A DNA stretch of 64,000 bases from NCBI RefSeq assembly GCF_001302565.1, contig NZ_CP012750.1, positions 496,001 through 560,000 on the forward strand, in the 5' to 3' direction. Of this stretch, positions 17,117 to 25,604 are shown piece by piece. Each line of letters begins with the position of its first letter. The first letter of the stretch is position 1. The position numbers and the translations under genes were made by a program. The notes under the pieces were generated by a model. That model saw only the letters and a program-made list of their open reading frames with translations. It ran no database searches and was not told where the DNA came from. This stretch comes from Glutamicibacter halophytocola. Lineage in GTDB: Bacteria > Actinomycetota > Actinomycetes > Actinomycetales > Micrococcaceae.

Positions 17117-17788
17117 ATGGCACCACGCATTGCCACCTCGGCCGCGGATGCCGTCGCCGAAATCACCGACGGCTCCACCGTCCTGATCGGCGGCTTCGGC
17201 AACGCCGGCCAGCCGATGGAACTGATCGACGCACTCATGGACTGCGGCGCGAAGGACCTGACGGTCGTGAACAACAACGCCGGGCAGGCCGACGCCGGCC
17301 TGGCCCTGCTGATCAAGGAACGCCGGGTCAAGAAGATCATCTGCTCCTTCCCGCGCCAGTCCGACTCCTGGCACTTCGACGCGGCCTACCGCGCCGGGGA
17401 GATCGAGCTGGAACTGGTCCCGCAGGGCAACCTGGCCGAGCGCATCCGCGCCGCGGGCGCCGGCATCGGCGGCTTCTTCACCCCTACCGGCTACGGCACG
17501 CTGCTGGCCGAGGGCAAGGAAACCCGCGTCATCGATGGGCGCGGCTACGTCCTGGAGACGCCCATCCACGCCGACTTCGCGCTGATCAAGGCGCTGAAGG
17601 CCGACACCTTTGGCAACCTGGTCTACCGCAAGACCGCGCGAAACTTCGGGCCGATCATGGCCACGGCCGCCAAGGCCGCGATCGTGCAGGTTGACGAGGT
17701 CGTCGAGGTCGGAAGCATCGATCCGGAGCACGTGATCACTCCGGGGATCTATGTCGACACCGTGGTAGCTCTTGGAGGAGAAAAGTAA
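17117..17788 (+). CDS. pcaI: 3-oxoadipate CoA-transferase subunit A
   Basis: A 223-aa alpha subunit of a family I CoA-transferase: ITDGSTVLIGGFGNAGQP near the N-terminus (the glycine-rich CoA-binding loop), VVNNNAGQADAGLALLI, and GIGGFFTPTGYGTLLAEGKETRVIDG. With PcaJ it moves CoA from succinyl-CoA to 3-oxoadipate. AAAGG lies 10 bases before the ATG. It ends in TAATG, overlapping the pcaJ start by one base. Confidence 0.93.
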   Translation: MAPRIATSAADAVAEITDGSTVLIGGFGNAGQPMELIDALMDCGAKDLTVVNNNAGQADAGLALLIKERRVKKIICSFPRQSDSWHFDAAYRAGEIELELVPQGNLAERIRAAGAGIGGFFTPTGYGTLLAEGKETRVIDGRGYVLETPIHADFALIKALKADTFGNLVYRKTARNFGPIMATAAKAAIVQVDEVVEVGSIDPEHVITPGIYVDTVVALGGEK

Positions 17789-18444
17789 TGGCTGACGTGC
17801 GAACCACCGAAGAAAAACTGACCCGTGACGAGATGGCGCAGCTAGTAGCCCGCGATATTCCTGCCGGGGCCTTCGTGAACCTGGGCATTGGCCAGCCGAC
17901 CAACGTCTCCAACTTCCTCACCGCCGACCAGGGCGTCACCCTGCATACCGAAAACGGCATGCTCGGCATGGGCCCGGTCGCCACCGGCGAGGACATCGAC
18001 GAGGACTTGATCAACGCCGGCAAGATCCCGGTGACCGAACTGCCCGGCGCCGCCTACTTCCATCATGCCGACTCCTTCGCCATGATGCGCGGCGGGCACC
18101 TGGATGTCTGCGTGCTCGGGGCCTTCCAGATCTCGCAGGCAGGGGACCTGGCCAACTGGCATACCGGGGCCGAAGGCGCGATCCCTGCCGTGGGCGGCGC
18201 CATGGACCTGGCCATCGGGGCCAAGGAGACCTGGGTGATGATGAGCCTGTTCACCAAGACCGGCGAATCCAAGCTGGTTGAAACACTGAGCTACCCGGTC
18301 ACCGGATTGGGCTGCGTCTCGCGGATCTATACCGAAGTGGCCATCTTCGAGTTGCGCGATGCGAAGGTCTTGGTGCGCTCGGTGCACGGCATCAGTTTTG
18401 ACCAGTTGCAGGCCAAGGTCCCGGTGGAACTGACCTGGGCCTAG
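17788..18444 (+). CDS. pcaJ: 3-oxoadipate CoA-transferase subunit B
   Basis: A 218-aa beta subunit of the same CoA-transferase. The segment LHTENGMLGMGP carries the glutamate that forms the covalent CoA-thioester intermediate, preceded by VNLGIGQPTNVSNFL and followed by the GGAMDLAIGAKETWVMM and YPVTGLGCVSRIYTE segments. GGAGGAG ends 8 bases before the ATG. A hairpin follows the stop at 18461-18492. Confidence 0.93.
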   Translation: MADVRTTEEKLTRDEMAQLVARDIPAGAFVNLGIGQPTNVSNFLTADQGVTLHTENGMLGMGPVATGEDIDEDLINAGKIPVTELPGAAYFHHADSFAMMRGGHLDVCVLGAFQISQAGDLANWHTGAEGAIPAVGGAMDLAIGAKETWVMMSLFTKTGESKLVETLSYPVTGLGCVSRIYTEVAIFELRDAKVLVRSVHGISFDQLQAKVPVELTWA

Positions 18445-18460
18445 AGACACAGTAGATTAG

Positions 18461-18492
18461 TGGGGTGCCTTCAAACATGCGGAGGCACCCCA
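18461..18492 (+). terminator. Hairpin between pcaJ and the IclR gene
   Basis: TGGGGTGCCT (18461-18470) pairs perfectly with AGGCACCCCA (18483-18492) around a 12-base loop, 16 bases after the pcaJ stop. There is no long T-run; it is followed by CAGTTTTC. It may end or attenuate transcription before the downstream regulator gene. Confidence 0.6.
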
Positions 18493-18522
18493 TGACAGTT
18501 TTCAGCGCGTGCAAGGAGCATG

Positions 18523-19305
18523 GTGAGCGAGCAGGCAACACCTTCAACGTCGGTCCAGTCACTGGCCCGCGGCTTGGCCGTCATCAGCTGCTTTGATGCG
18601 GAGCATATCTCAATGACGCTCTCCGAGGTCGCAGCGCGCACCGGGCTCTCGCGCGCCACCGCCCGGCGTTTTCTGCTCACCTTGCAGGAACTGGGCTACG
18701 TGCGCTCTGACGGCAAGCATTTCGAGCTGACCTCCAAGGTCCTGCAGCTGGGTTATGCCTATCTCTCCAGCGCCACCTTGCCGCAAATGATCGAGCCGGT
18801 GCTTGAGGAGCTCTCGGCGAAGGTGCACGAGTCCGCCTCGGCCTCCGTGCTCGATGGCACCGACATCGTGTACATCGCCCGCGTGCACACCCGCTCGATC
18901 ATGCGCGTCGGCATCTCCGTGGGCACCCGATTCCCTGCGGTGAACACCTCCATGGGCCGGGTGCTTTTGGCTTTCGGGCCCGAGGAGCTTCGTGAATCCG
19001 TATTGGCCGAAGGGTTCGAATCGCGCACCGGGCTGGGCCTGAAAACGCCAGCAGCCCTGCGCAAGGAACTGGAAAAGATCCGTACACAGGGCTACGCGGT
19101 GGTTGACCAGGAGCTGGAGATCGGGTTGCGCTCGGTTGCGGTGCCGGTCTTCAACGCCGATTCCACCGTGGCGGCGGCCATGAACGTATCCATGAGCGTG
19201 CACCCGGCCAGCGAGCAAAGCGCTGACGAAGCGGCCCAGAAGATACTGCCTCGGCTGCTCCAGGCAGCGCAGCAGGTGCGCGAAGCGCTGGCTTCCAGCC
19301 GCTAG
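18523..19305 (+). CDS. pcaR: IclR family regulator of the beta-ketoadipate pathway (PcaR-like)
   Basis: A 260-aa IclR-family protein of the PcaR/PcaU/PobR group. It has MTLSEVAARTGLSRATARRFLL as winged helix and an effector domain with ASVLDGTDIVYIARVHTRSIM, NTSMGRVLLAFGP and GYAVVDQELEIGLRSVAVPV. The group senses beta-ketoadipate or protocatechuate and activates pca genes. An ATG at 18520 is only one base from AAGGAG, while the next codon, GTG at 18523, has 4-base spacing; either is possible. Placement after pcaJ suggests autoregulation through the GTTC-N7-GAAC region. Confidence 0.85.
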   Translation: MSEQATPSTSVQSLARGLAVISCFDAEHISMTLSEVAARTGLSRATARRFLLTLQELGYVRSDGKHFELTSKVLQLGYAYLSSATLPQMIEPVLEELSAKVHESASASVLDGTDIVYIARVHTRSIMRVGISVGTRFPAVNTSMGRVLLAFGPEELRESVLAEGFESRTGLGLKTPAALRKELEKIRTQGYAVVDQELEIGLRSVAVPVFNADSTVAAAMNVSMSVHPASEQSADEAAQKILPRLLQAAQQVREALASSR

Positions 19306-19346
19306 CAGAAGGGCGGCCTCGGGCCCCTGGAGGCCCAGCGGATCCG

Positions 19347-20444
19347 CTATGCGGCGACGGCCTCTTCCACTTCCTGGATGGCCGCGTTTTCATTGGCCAG
19401 GCGGGTCTTGTGCACGCTCCATGCGTGGGTTGCGAATATCAGCGCCGCACCGGGAACCAGCCACACGATCAGCCGCAGGATATCCATGCCGATGCCCTGG
19501 TCCGGGAAGTAGACCAGCGTCTGAACTGCGTGCAGCCAGCCGGCGCCGTTCCAGAAGGTGTTCAGCGCGCCGAAGAATCCGGGCTGCATGGCCGGCTGGA
19601 AGATGCCGCCGGAGCTGGTGAAGTTCAAGGCGACAAAACACATGGTCAAGACCGGCGTGGTCCAGTGGCGCAGCATCGGGTGCAGGCCCATGCCCAGCAT
19701 GATGATCGAAACCGCGTAGGTCCACGAAATCAGCCAAATGCTGGCGTAGTGGTTTTGAATGATCTGGTAAATCGGACCGGAAACGATCACGGCAATCGAT
19801 GCGATCACTGCGGCAGCAATTGCGGCCATGGCGAAGCGGATGGGCAGCTTGACCTTGCCCATGAACCCTGCCAGCGGCACGGCGCTGGCGTAGCCGCCAA
19901 TGCTCAGCGCGACGAGCAGGAAGAACAGGCCCTGCCCGGTGCTGTCATGTTCTCCGGCGGGGACAACGTCCTCCACGTGGAACGGCTGGCCCTGCTTGTA
20001 GGCCACATTCATGAAGACCTTCTGGGCGATGTTCGCCGAGGTTTCCGATGCTGCGCTGGAAGCGTAGAGCGTTGCCGAGTCCTTGGTCGATTCGTAGGCG
20101 GCGACGATTTCGCGATCTTCGACCAGCTGCCGGGCGGATTCCCCATTATCGACAGTGCGCACGGTCAGCGCCCCATCCGATTCATCTTGCAGCGTCTGGG
20201 CGAAGACCTTGGTTGCAGCTGAATCTCCAACCACAGCTACCTGCACGTTGTGCGGCGTTGGCTGATGGAAGGCTCCGAGGTAGAACAGGCCCATGATGGC
20301 GCAGAGGAAGAACGGGATCAGCATGGTTCGCGCCAGCTTTCCCCATCCCTTCGGTGCGCGTTGGGCGGTGGCCGGTTCTGGCGGTGCGGAGTTGGAATGC
20401 TTGGCGGCGGGGGTACTGGGTGCGGTGGTGTCGGTGGCAGTCAT
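19347..20444 (-). CDS. ABC-2/YhgE-like membrane protein under MarR control
   Basis: A 365-aa protein with a Pro/Ala/Thr-rich N-terminal tail (1-35), a first membrane segment TMLIPFFLCAIMGLFYLGAF, an exposed region of about 130 residues including VAVVGDSAATKVFAQTLQDE, and then about five membrane helices at the C-terminus. This is the layout of DUF3533/ABC-2-type permease relatives of YhgE. Function is unknown; homologues are often linked with export or envelope stress. The ATG at 20444 is chosen over the frame to 20576, which would cross the MarR gene start. It is divergent from the MarR gene. Confidence 0.78.
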   Translation of the reverse strand: MTATDTTAPSTPAAKHSNSAPPEPATAQRAPKGWGKLARTMLIPFFLCAIMGLFYLGAFHQPTPHNVQVAVVGDSAATKVFAQTLQDESDGALTVRTVDNGESARQLVEDREIVAAYESTKDSATLYASSAASETSANIAQKVFMNVAYKQGQPFHVEDVVPAGEHDSTGQGLFFLLVALSIGGYASAVPLAGFMGKVKLPIRFAMAAIAAAVIASIAVIVSGPIYQIIQNHYASIWLISWTYAVSIIMLGMGLHPMLRHWTTPVLTMCFVALNFTSSGGIFQPAMQPGFFGALNTFWNGAGWLHAVQTLVYFPDQGIGMDILRLIVWLVPGAALIFATHAWSVHKTRLANENAAIQEVEEAVAA

Positions 20445-20466
20445 ATGTATTAAGAATACCGCTAAT

Positions 20467-20481
20467 GTTGCATTGTGCAAC
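20467..20481. promoter_or_regulatory. MarR-type operator in the divergent promoter
   Basis: GTTGCA-TTG-TGCAAC is a perfect 15-bp dyad, 23 bases upstream of the membrane protein start and 42 bases upstream of the MarR gene start. A site here can control both divergent genes; binding by the adjacent MarR protein is inferred. Confidence 0.7.
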
Positions 20482-20522
20482 AGAATATCTTGAGTTGTCC
20501 GACACGTACTAGACTCGGAACC

Positions 20523-20954
20523 ATGGGCAGGGAACAACGGGAGACGGACATCGAGTCGGTCTACCACCACATGCAACTGATCACTCGACGAGCCAACTCG
20601 CGCTCACGGCAGCTAGCCGAGCCCCTGAGCATGGTGGAGCATTCGCTATTGCGATTCATCGCTGACACCCCAGGCGCCAGGGCTACCGATATCGCCGAGG
20701 CCTTCTCGCTGAATCGTTCAACGGTCTCCCGGCAAGTCGGTACCCTGCTGGATCTGGGATACGCGGCTTACGACGATTCCGAAGCCGGTCGAGGCCGTGT
20801 CCTGGAACTGACCAAACTTGGACAAGAGCGGCTGAATGCTTCAGCGGCGGTGCACCGGGCCGCGGTAGTCGAGCGGCTGGAGGGCTGGAGCGCGGAGCAG
20901 ATCAATGACTTCGCGGCAGCTCTTGAGCGATACAACGAGGCTGACTCGCAATAG
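20523..20954 (+). CDS. MarR family transcriptional regulator
   Basis: A 143-aa MarR-family protein. The winged helix reads ATDIAEAFSLNRSTVSRQVGTLLDLGYAAYDDSEAGRGRVLELTKLG, with dimerisation helices on both sides. The ATG at 20523 gives the family length; there is no strong ribosome-binding site. The last part of the gene lies antisense to the C-terminal tail of the convergent phosphotransferase frame. It probably controls the divergent membrane protein gene and itself. Confidence 0.85.
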   Translation: MGREQRETDIESVYHHMQLITRRANSRSRQLAEPLSMVEHSLLRFIADTPGARATDIAEAFSLNRSTVSRQVGTLLDLGYAAYDDSEAGRGRVLELTKLGQERLNASAAVHRAAVVERLEGWSAEQINDFAAALERYNEADSQ

Positions 20955-21733
20955 GCAAGCGCTCCACGGCCCGTGGTGAGCCAATCCGGGTTATTCCAGC
21001 GCCCGTGCCCATGCGACTGGTTGTTCTCCACGAACTCCGTCACTGCCTTCCAATGCTCGCCGTGCCCGGTCGCAAACATGGTTCCCCAGGGTTCTATTGC
21101 CCCAGCGTGGGAGTCCTTGAGCAGTTTGTACATGGCTGTTGTTCTTTGCCGCATCGCGGCAGGAAGAGCTGTGCGAAGCTCGCCGCTGGCCCCATAGTCA
21201 TCAACAAAGGCATTCAAATTCGTGGCCGCGTTGACCAGGTCGGCTGAAGCATCATTCAAAGCGAAAGCCTGGGCAGAATAGGCGAGGTCCCAGAGCCGGG
21301 TACTTGGAGAAGCCGCATCCCAGTCGATAAATACCCACCGATCACCAACGAGCAGATTCCACGGGGCCAGATCGTTATGGCAGATCAGTTCGGCACCCGG
21401 GGCTGCAATGGGTGGAGTCCAAGTAGATCCCGTTTCTGGCCGATACGCCTGACTTGCATCATGAATGGAGCGCACCAGGCGCCCCGCTCTTGATAGCTGC
21501 GAAGGAGTCAACGGCTCCGAATCCATGGCAAGGCGTCCTGGAACAAACTCGGTGATTTGCCGTCCCTGCGGGTCCTGGCCATACACCTTGGGAACATCGA
21601 TGCCTGCGGCGCGCAGGGCCCGCATGTAATGGAGAACGCTGGGAGTGGACTCCGCCCACGGTTTGCGCACGGTAGAGCCAACTCGCACCACGCCATCGGA
21701 TGCGTTGCCGCCAGCGAGCAGAATCTCCTCCAT
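20768..21733 (-). CDS. Aminoglycoside phosphotransferase (APH)-like kinase with an unusual C-terminal tail
   Basis: A 321-aa protein of the APH/choline kinase-like family. The catalytic loop is ICHNDLAPWNLLV (HxDxxxxN) and the metal-binding Asp follows in WVFIDWDAASPS. The substrate is unknown; many members are not antibiotic-resistance enzymes. The family fold seems complete by about residue 260, near NNPDWLTTGRGALAYCESA. The last 60 or so residues lie antisense to the MarR gene, are Ser/Arg/Ala-rich, and look like read-through into the neighbour's complementary strand. The functional end may be shorter, or a stop codon may have been lost. Confidence 0.75.
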   Translation of the reverse strand: MEEILLAGGNASDGVVRVGSTVRKPWAESTPSVLHYMRALRAAGIDVPKVYGQDPQGRQITEFVPGRLAMDSEPLTPSQLSRAGRLVRSIHDASQAYRPETGSTWTPPIAAPGAELICHNDLAPWNLLVGDRWVFIDWDAASPSTRLWDLAYSAQAFALNDASADLVNAATNLNAFVDDYGASGELRTALPAAMRQRTTAMYKLLKDSHAGAIEPWGTMFATGHGEHWKAVTEFVENNQSHGHGRWNNPDWLTTGRGALAYCESASLYRSRAAAKSLICSALQPSSRSTTAARCTAAEAFSRSCPSLVSSRTRPRPASESS

Positions 21734-21841
21734 GGCAACAGCCTAGCCTTCCTCATCACCCATCACGCCGAATTTGAGGCTCGGCCTGGAACCGGCCTAA
21801 GTGCAGATGAGGCAAGGCGTCGTGGACTCGTGCTTGCGCCG

Positions 21842-22780
21842 CTACATTGCTGAACCGTCGAGCAGCGCCATGGCCCGATAGATGGTGTGGTGGATTGGCA
21901 CTGCGACCGCATGCTGTTCAGCCATCCGGACTATTGTTCCGTTCTGCTCTTCTAGTTCTGAAGAACGTCCTGCAATGAGGTCGCGTTGCATGGATGCCGT
22001 GCTGTCCGGGGCGAATGCATCGACCTGGGCCATCATTTGATCGATATCTTGTTCGCCAAGTTTTGCGCCAACTTTCCCTGCCAGAAGGGCGACTTCGCGC
22101 ATGGCATCTTCGACCAATGACCGCGTCAGCGGATTTGCGCGAGTGCGGCCAACTGGTTCCCTGCACAGTGCTCCCACCCCGCCATACGAGCTGATCAGCA
22201 TGAACTTGCGCCACATGTCGGTGACGATATCGGATGACACGCTTGTGCTGACACCGGCAGCAGCCAACGCTTCCGACAATTGCGTGGCGCGCGGCGAGAT
22301 GCTCCCGTCGATTTCACCGAGAATAATTGCTGGCTGTCCGCCCACATGGTGCACGGTACCGGGCTCCTGCAGGTAGGAGATGATCACGCATACCCCGCCC
22401 AAGGCGTGGCTTGATCCGACGGATTCAGCGATTCGACCAGAAGCAGTGACTCCATTTTGAAGCGGAAGAACTGCAGTTTCCGGGCCGATTAATGCATGCG
22501 CGGCATCCATCGCTTCGGTCACCTGTCCGGCTTTGCAGGTGAGGATCACGGCATCGCAGGCCCCGATTTCTTCAGCCTTCGTGCTGACACTGGCCACGCG
22601 GGCGGAGAATCCTGGCGTGCCATCACCCTTGGTGACAGTGATGCCATGTTCGGCAATCGGCGCGATGTGGCGCTCCGTGGCGAGCAGATGCACTTCGGCA
22701 CCACTGCGGGCTAGGGCTGCTGCGAAATACGCGCCGACTCCGCCTGCGCCGATGACTCCAATTTTCATGCTCGTTTCCAT
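21842..22780 (-). CDS. panE: 2-dehydropantoate 2-reductase family protein (PanE/ApbA)
   Basis: A 312-aa ketopantoate reductase-like enzyme: Rossmann motif IGVIGAGGVGAYFAAALA at the N-terminus, VILTCKAGQVTEAMDA with the conserved Lys, PLQNGVTASGRIAE, and a helical C-terminal domain with MWRKFMLISSYGGVGALC and SSELEEQNGTIVRMA. In pantothenate synthesis PanE reduces ketopantoate with NADPH; paralogues of unknown substrate are common, so the symbol is tentative. A second ATG, METSMKIG, gives a 4-residue ambiguity at the start. Confidence 0.82.
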   Translation of the reverse strand: METSMKIGVIGAGGVGAYFAAALARSGAEVHLLATERHIAPIAEHGITVTKGDGTPGFSARVASVSTKAEEIGACDAVILTCKAGQVTEAMDAAHALIGPETAVLPLQNGVTASGRIAESVGSSHALGGVCVIISYLQEPGTVHHVGGQPAIILGEIDGSISPRATQLSEALAAAGVSTSVSSDIVTDMWRKFMLISSYGGVGALCREPVGRTRANPLTRSLVEDAMREVALLAGKVGAKLGEQDIDQMMAQVDAFAPDSTASMQRDLIAGRSSELEEQNGTIVRMAEQHAVAVPIHHTIYRAMALLDGSAM

Positions 22781-22884
22781 GCTTTCTCGTAGTTGCGCAT
22801 CTGGCAGCGATGCTCGGGCGCCTTGCGCGGGACCGGTCCAATGCTCGAACCTGAGAAGGCTGCGGCTTCCGGGCTTGTCGTCCG

Positions 22885-23094
22885 CTAGGCGACCCTCGCA
22901 AAACGCGGGCCGCTGTAGCCGTCGCGGTCAACGGCTTCTTCGAACATCGCCAGCGGTCGCGCCCAGAAGCTGTAGTCATCGTAGAGCTTGCGATAGAAGA
23001 CCAGGGGTTCTTCGGTTTCGCTGTGCTTGCCCACGGCCAGCACTTCGTAGCGCTGCCCTTTGAAGTGTTCGTAGATTCCAGGTTCGACGCTCAT
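22885..23094 (-). CDS. DUF1653 domain protein, 69 aa
   Basis: A small protein that is almost entirely one DUF1653 domain: GIYEHFKGQRYEVLAVGKHSETEEPLVFYRKLY and the end RPLAMFEEAVDRDG. The family is a short beta-rich domain with no established function. It lies between the panE-like gene and the molybdenum cofactor genes. Confidence 0.85.
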   Translation of the reverse strand: MSVEPGIYEHFKGQRYEVLAVGKHSETEEPLVFYRKLYDDYSFWARPLAMFEEAVDRDGYSGPRFARVA

Positions 23095-23129
23095 CCTTCA
23101 GCCTTCCAGATCAAAGTACATGGTGTTTT

Positions 23130-23621
23130 TCAGCGTGGCCCGTGGCCGGTGCCGCCGCAACGTTGAGACAGTAGGTGCTCCAAGACTGGATCCAGCACCG
23201 CCAGCCCGTCTTTGACCCCGCCGGTAGAACCAGGCAAGGTGATCACGAAGCTGCTACCGGCGAACCCGGCCACCCCGCGAGTGATGATCGAGAGCGGCGT
23301 GTTCGGCTCGCCGCGGCGGCGAATGGCCTCGATGATCCCAGGCAACTGCACATCCAGCAGCGGAGCAACCATTTCGGGGGACTGGTCATCCGGGCTGACC
23401 CCGGTCCCGCCGGTCACGATGATCACCTGCGCGTCATCGGCCAGCAGGTCATCCACGGCGAAACGCACCGGCTGGCCATCGGCAACCACCACCGGGCCGG
23501 GGACCTCGAACCCGCGCTCGGCCAGCCACCGGGCGATCATCGGGCCGGTCTTGTCCTGGGCAGTTCCCGCCGCAGCGCTGGTCGAGGCGACCACGACTGC
23601 CGCATGGCGGCTAGTCTTCAC
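23130..23621 (-). CDS. moaB: Molybdenum cofactor biosynthesis protein MoaB/Mog family
   Basis: A 163-aa MogA/MoaB-fold protein: AAVVVAST at the first strand, AAGTAQDKTGPMIARWL, IIVTGGTGVSPDDQSPE as the molybdopterin-binding loop, and FVITLPGSTGGVKDGL. It adenylates molybdopterin before molybdate insertion by MoeA. I chose the GTG at 23621, which overlaps the end of moaC by 11 bases; the open frame to 23711 is a moaC shadow. Confidence 0.87.
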   Translation of the reverse strand: MKTSRHAAVVVASTSAAAGTAQDKTGPMIARWLAERGFEVPGPVVVADGQPVRFAVDDLLADDAQVIIVTGGTGVSPDDQSPEMVAPLLDVQLPGIIEAIRRRGEPNTPLSIITRGVAGFAGSSFVITLPGSTGGVKDGLAVLDPVLEHLLSQRCGGTGHGPR

Positions 23622-24087
23622 GGGCCCAGTCGCCACTCTTGCCGCCGGACTTCGCCAAGACTTTAACGGAGCGAACCTCGGCGTGCTTGTCCACGGCCTT
23701 GACCATGTCATAGAGGGTCAGCGCGGCTACGCTTGCTGCGGTCAGCGCTTCCATCTCCACCCCGGTGACACCCTTGGTGGTCACCTGGGCGATCACGCGC
23801 ACGGCGGAATCCTGCGCCTCGAAATCAATGGAGACCTTGGAGATCGGCAGCGGGTGGCACAGCGGAATCAGCTCCCAGGTGCGCTTGGCAGCCATGATGC
23901 CCGCGACTCGGGCGGTGCCCAATGCTTCGCCCTTGGGCAGGTTGCCGGTCATCAGCATCGGGACGACATCTTCGCGGGTGGCAAAGATGGCTTCCGCGGT
24001 AGCAACGCGCTTGGTGACAGCCTTATCGCTGACGTCGACCATGTGGGCGCTGCCATCTTCACGCAGGTGGGTAAGTTTTTCAGACAT
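23611..24087 (-). CDS. moaC: Cyclic pyranopterin monophosphate synthase
   Basis: A 158-aa MoaC with MVDVSDKAVTKRVATAEA, IPLCHPLPISKVSIDF and TTKGVTGVEMEALTAASVAALTLYDMVKAVDK, the conserved segments around the active-site Lys and Asp residues. With MoaA it turns GTP into cPMP. The gene overlaps moeA by 8 bases and moaB by 11 bases, so moaD-moeA-moaC-moaB form one operon on the minus strand. Confidence 0.95.
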   Translation of the reverse strand: MSEKLTHLREDGSAHMVDVSDKAVTKRVATAEAIFATREDVVPMLMTGNLPKGEALGTARVAGIMAAKRTWELIPLCHPLPISKVSIDFEAQDSAVRVIAQVTTKGVTGVEMEALTAASVAALTLYDMVKAVDKHAEVRSVKVLAKSGGKSGDWARED

Positions 24088-25312
24088 TCATGCTCCAAGT
24101 TTCAATTTGCTGCCCAGCTATCAGCTGGCTGATGCCTACAGGGATATGCACCAGCGCATCGGCGCGGGCCAGATCGTGGACCAGATGCGAACCCGGATCC
24201 AGGATTTCCACCAGGCCACCACGGATCACAGCCCGGCGTACCTGGTGCTTATGCCCGGGCGAGGTGGCATCGGAAGCCAGCGGGTAGTGCTGCGGCACCG
24301 GATCGGGCAAGGCGTTGAGCTTGCGCAGCAGCGGGGCCAAAAATAGTTCAGCCGATAGCAGCGCACTGACCGGGTTGCCGGGGAAGCACAGCACCGCTGC
24401 CTGGGGCAGCTGGGCGAAGCCTTGCGGACCACCAGGCTGGATCGCCACGTGGTGGAACGCACCGCCCAGCGGCGCAAGAGCCTGTCGGACCACTTCGTAA
24501 GCACCGGCACTGATTCCGCCTACGGTCAGAATCAGGTCAACCTGTTCCTGCAGCGCATCAATAGCCAGCGCGAAGCGCTTGGGATCATCAGGCAATTGCA
24601 GGGTGCGCACCTGCACCTGGTATTGGCGCAGCCAGGCGGTGAGCATGGGGGAGTTCGAATCCGGGATCTGGCCCTGGGAAGGCTGATCATCACTGAGCTC
24701 GTCACCGGTAGTGCACACGGCCACCTTCAATGCGCGGCGTACCGGTACTTCACGCAGTCCACTGGAAACCAGTGCAGCAATCATGGTCGGGGTCAGCCGG
24801 GTTCCGGCCCGGGCCACCAGGGCGCCGGCTTCAAGATCGACGCCGGCGGGGCGGATGAAACGGCCTGATTCGCTGGGAGCAGTGAACTCCGCGTTTCCGC
24901 TCGGAGTGCCGCGGCCTGCCCGAACCAAGTCCGGAAAAACCCCGGAGCTGCTTTCCTCGATGGGGATCACGGTATCGGCCCCCAGCGGGATCATGGCCCC
25001 GGTCATCACCGGGCTGGCAGTTCCTTCAGCCAAGGTGATTTGCCGGTCGCCGGCGGCCGCCGTGAAACCCAATGGCAAGGTGATGGGGGACTGCGGCGTT
25101 GCCGTGGCCAAGTCCGCGCTGCGTGCAGCGTAGCCGTCCATTTGCGAATTGGTGAATGCGGGGATGGGCAACAGGGCGTACAGATCCTCGCTGAGGATGC
25201 GGCCGTTTGCCTCGGGGCTATCAGCCAACAGCTTTTCGCTGTCCAGGGAAGCAAAGACCGGGGACAACAGCGCTTCAAGTTCTGCGCGATGATTCTCCAG
25301 GGTGCAGGTCAT
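24080..25312 (-). CDS. moeA: Molybdopterin molybdotransferase MoeA, copy 1
   Basis: A 410-aa MoeA. AFTNSQMDGYAARSAD is the N-terminal substrate loop, VMTGAMIPLGADTVIPIEE follows, then the MoCF-binding domain with VAVCTTGDEL and QIPDSNSPML, LTVGGISAGAYEVV and LPQAAVLCFPGNPVSALLS. MoeA inserts molybdate into adenylated molybdopterin. In the usual GGxSxGxxD motif this copy has Glu in the last position. A second MoeA is encoded at 42225-43472. Confidence 0.93.
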   Translation of the reverse strand: MTCTLENHRAELEALLSPVFASLDSEKLLADSPEANGRILSEDLYALLPIPAFTNSQMDGYAARSADLATATPQSPITLPLGFTAAAGDRQITLAEGTASPVMTGAMIPLGADTVIPIEESSSGVFPDLVRAGRGTPSGNAEFTAPSESGRFIRPAGVDLEAGALVARAGTRLTPTMIAALVSSGLREVPVRRALKVAVCTTGDELSDDQPSQGQIPDSNSPMLTAWLRQYQVQVRTLQLPDDPKRFALAIDALQEQVDLILTVGGISAGAYEVVRQALAPLGGAFHHVAIQPGGPQGFAQLPQAAVLCFPGNPVSALLSAELFLAPLLRKLNALPDPVPQHYPLASDATSPGHKHQVRRAVIRGGLVEILDPGSHLVHDLARADALVHIPVGISQLIAGQQIETWSMNV

Positions 25313-25315
25313 CGG

Positions 25316-25567
25316 CTATCCGCCAGCAAACGGTGGCAGCACGTCCACCGTGAGATCTTCGGCCGAGCCCAGTTCGCCGGCATCGCGGCGCACCACGCCG
25401 TTGATCAGGAAACTTCCGGCACGCAAAACCTGTGCCATTTCCGGCCCGTAGGAATCGATCAGTTCGCTACGCAGCCCGGCGAGCGTTTGCGGGCGTTCCC
25501 AGCTCTCCTGCTCGCAGCCCGCTGCTGCCGCCGCGGCAGCGAAGTAGCGTATCGTAATCTTCGACAT
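25316..25567 (-). CDS. moaD: Molybdopterin synthase small subunit
   Basis: An 83-aa ubiquitin-like protein that starts ITIRYFAAAAAAAG and ends in the obligatory Gly-Gly (LPPFAGG). The C-terminal glycine is activated by MoeB and thiocarboxylated to donate sulfur to cPMP in the MoaD-MoaE synthase. It is the first gene of the minus operon and is divergent from moeB, only 37 bases away. Confidence 0.93.
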   Translation of the reverse strand: MSKITIRYFAAAAAAAGCEQESWERPQTLAGLRSELIDSYGPEMAQVLRAGSFLINGVVRRDAGELGSAEDLTVDVLPPFAGG

Positions 25568-25604
25568 GACTTCATGCTATCGCGCCAACGCGATAAGGAG
25601 CACG

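Noticed and set aside
16193..17731. 512-codon minus-strand open frame across pcaF and pcaI
   Set aside because: It is the GC-rich shadow of two well-identified genes on the plus strand, with no family motif.
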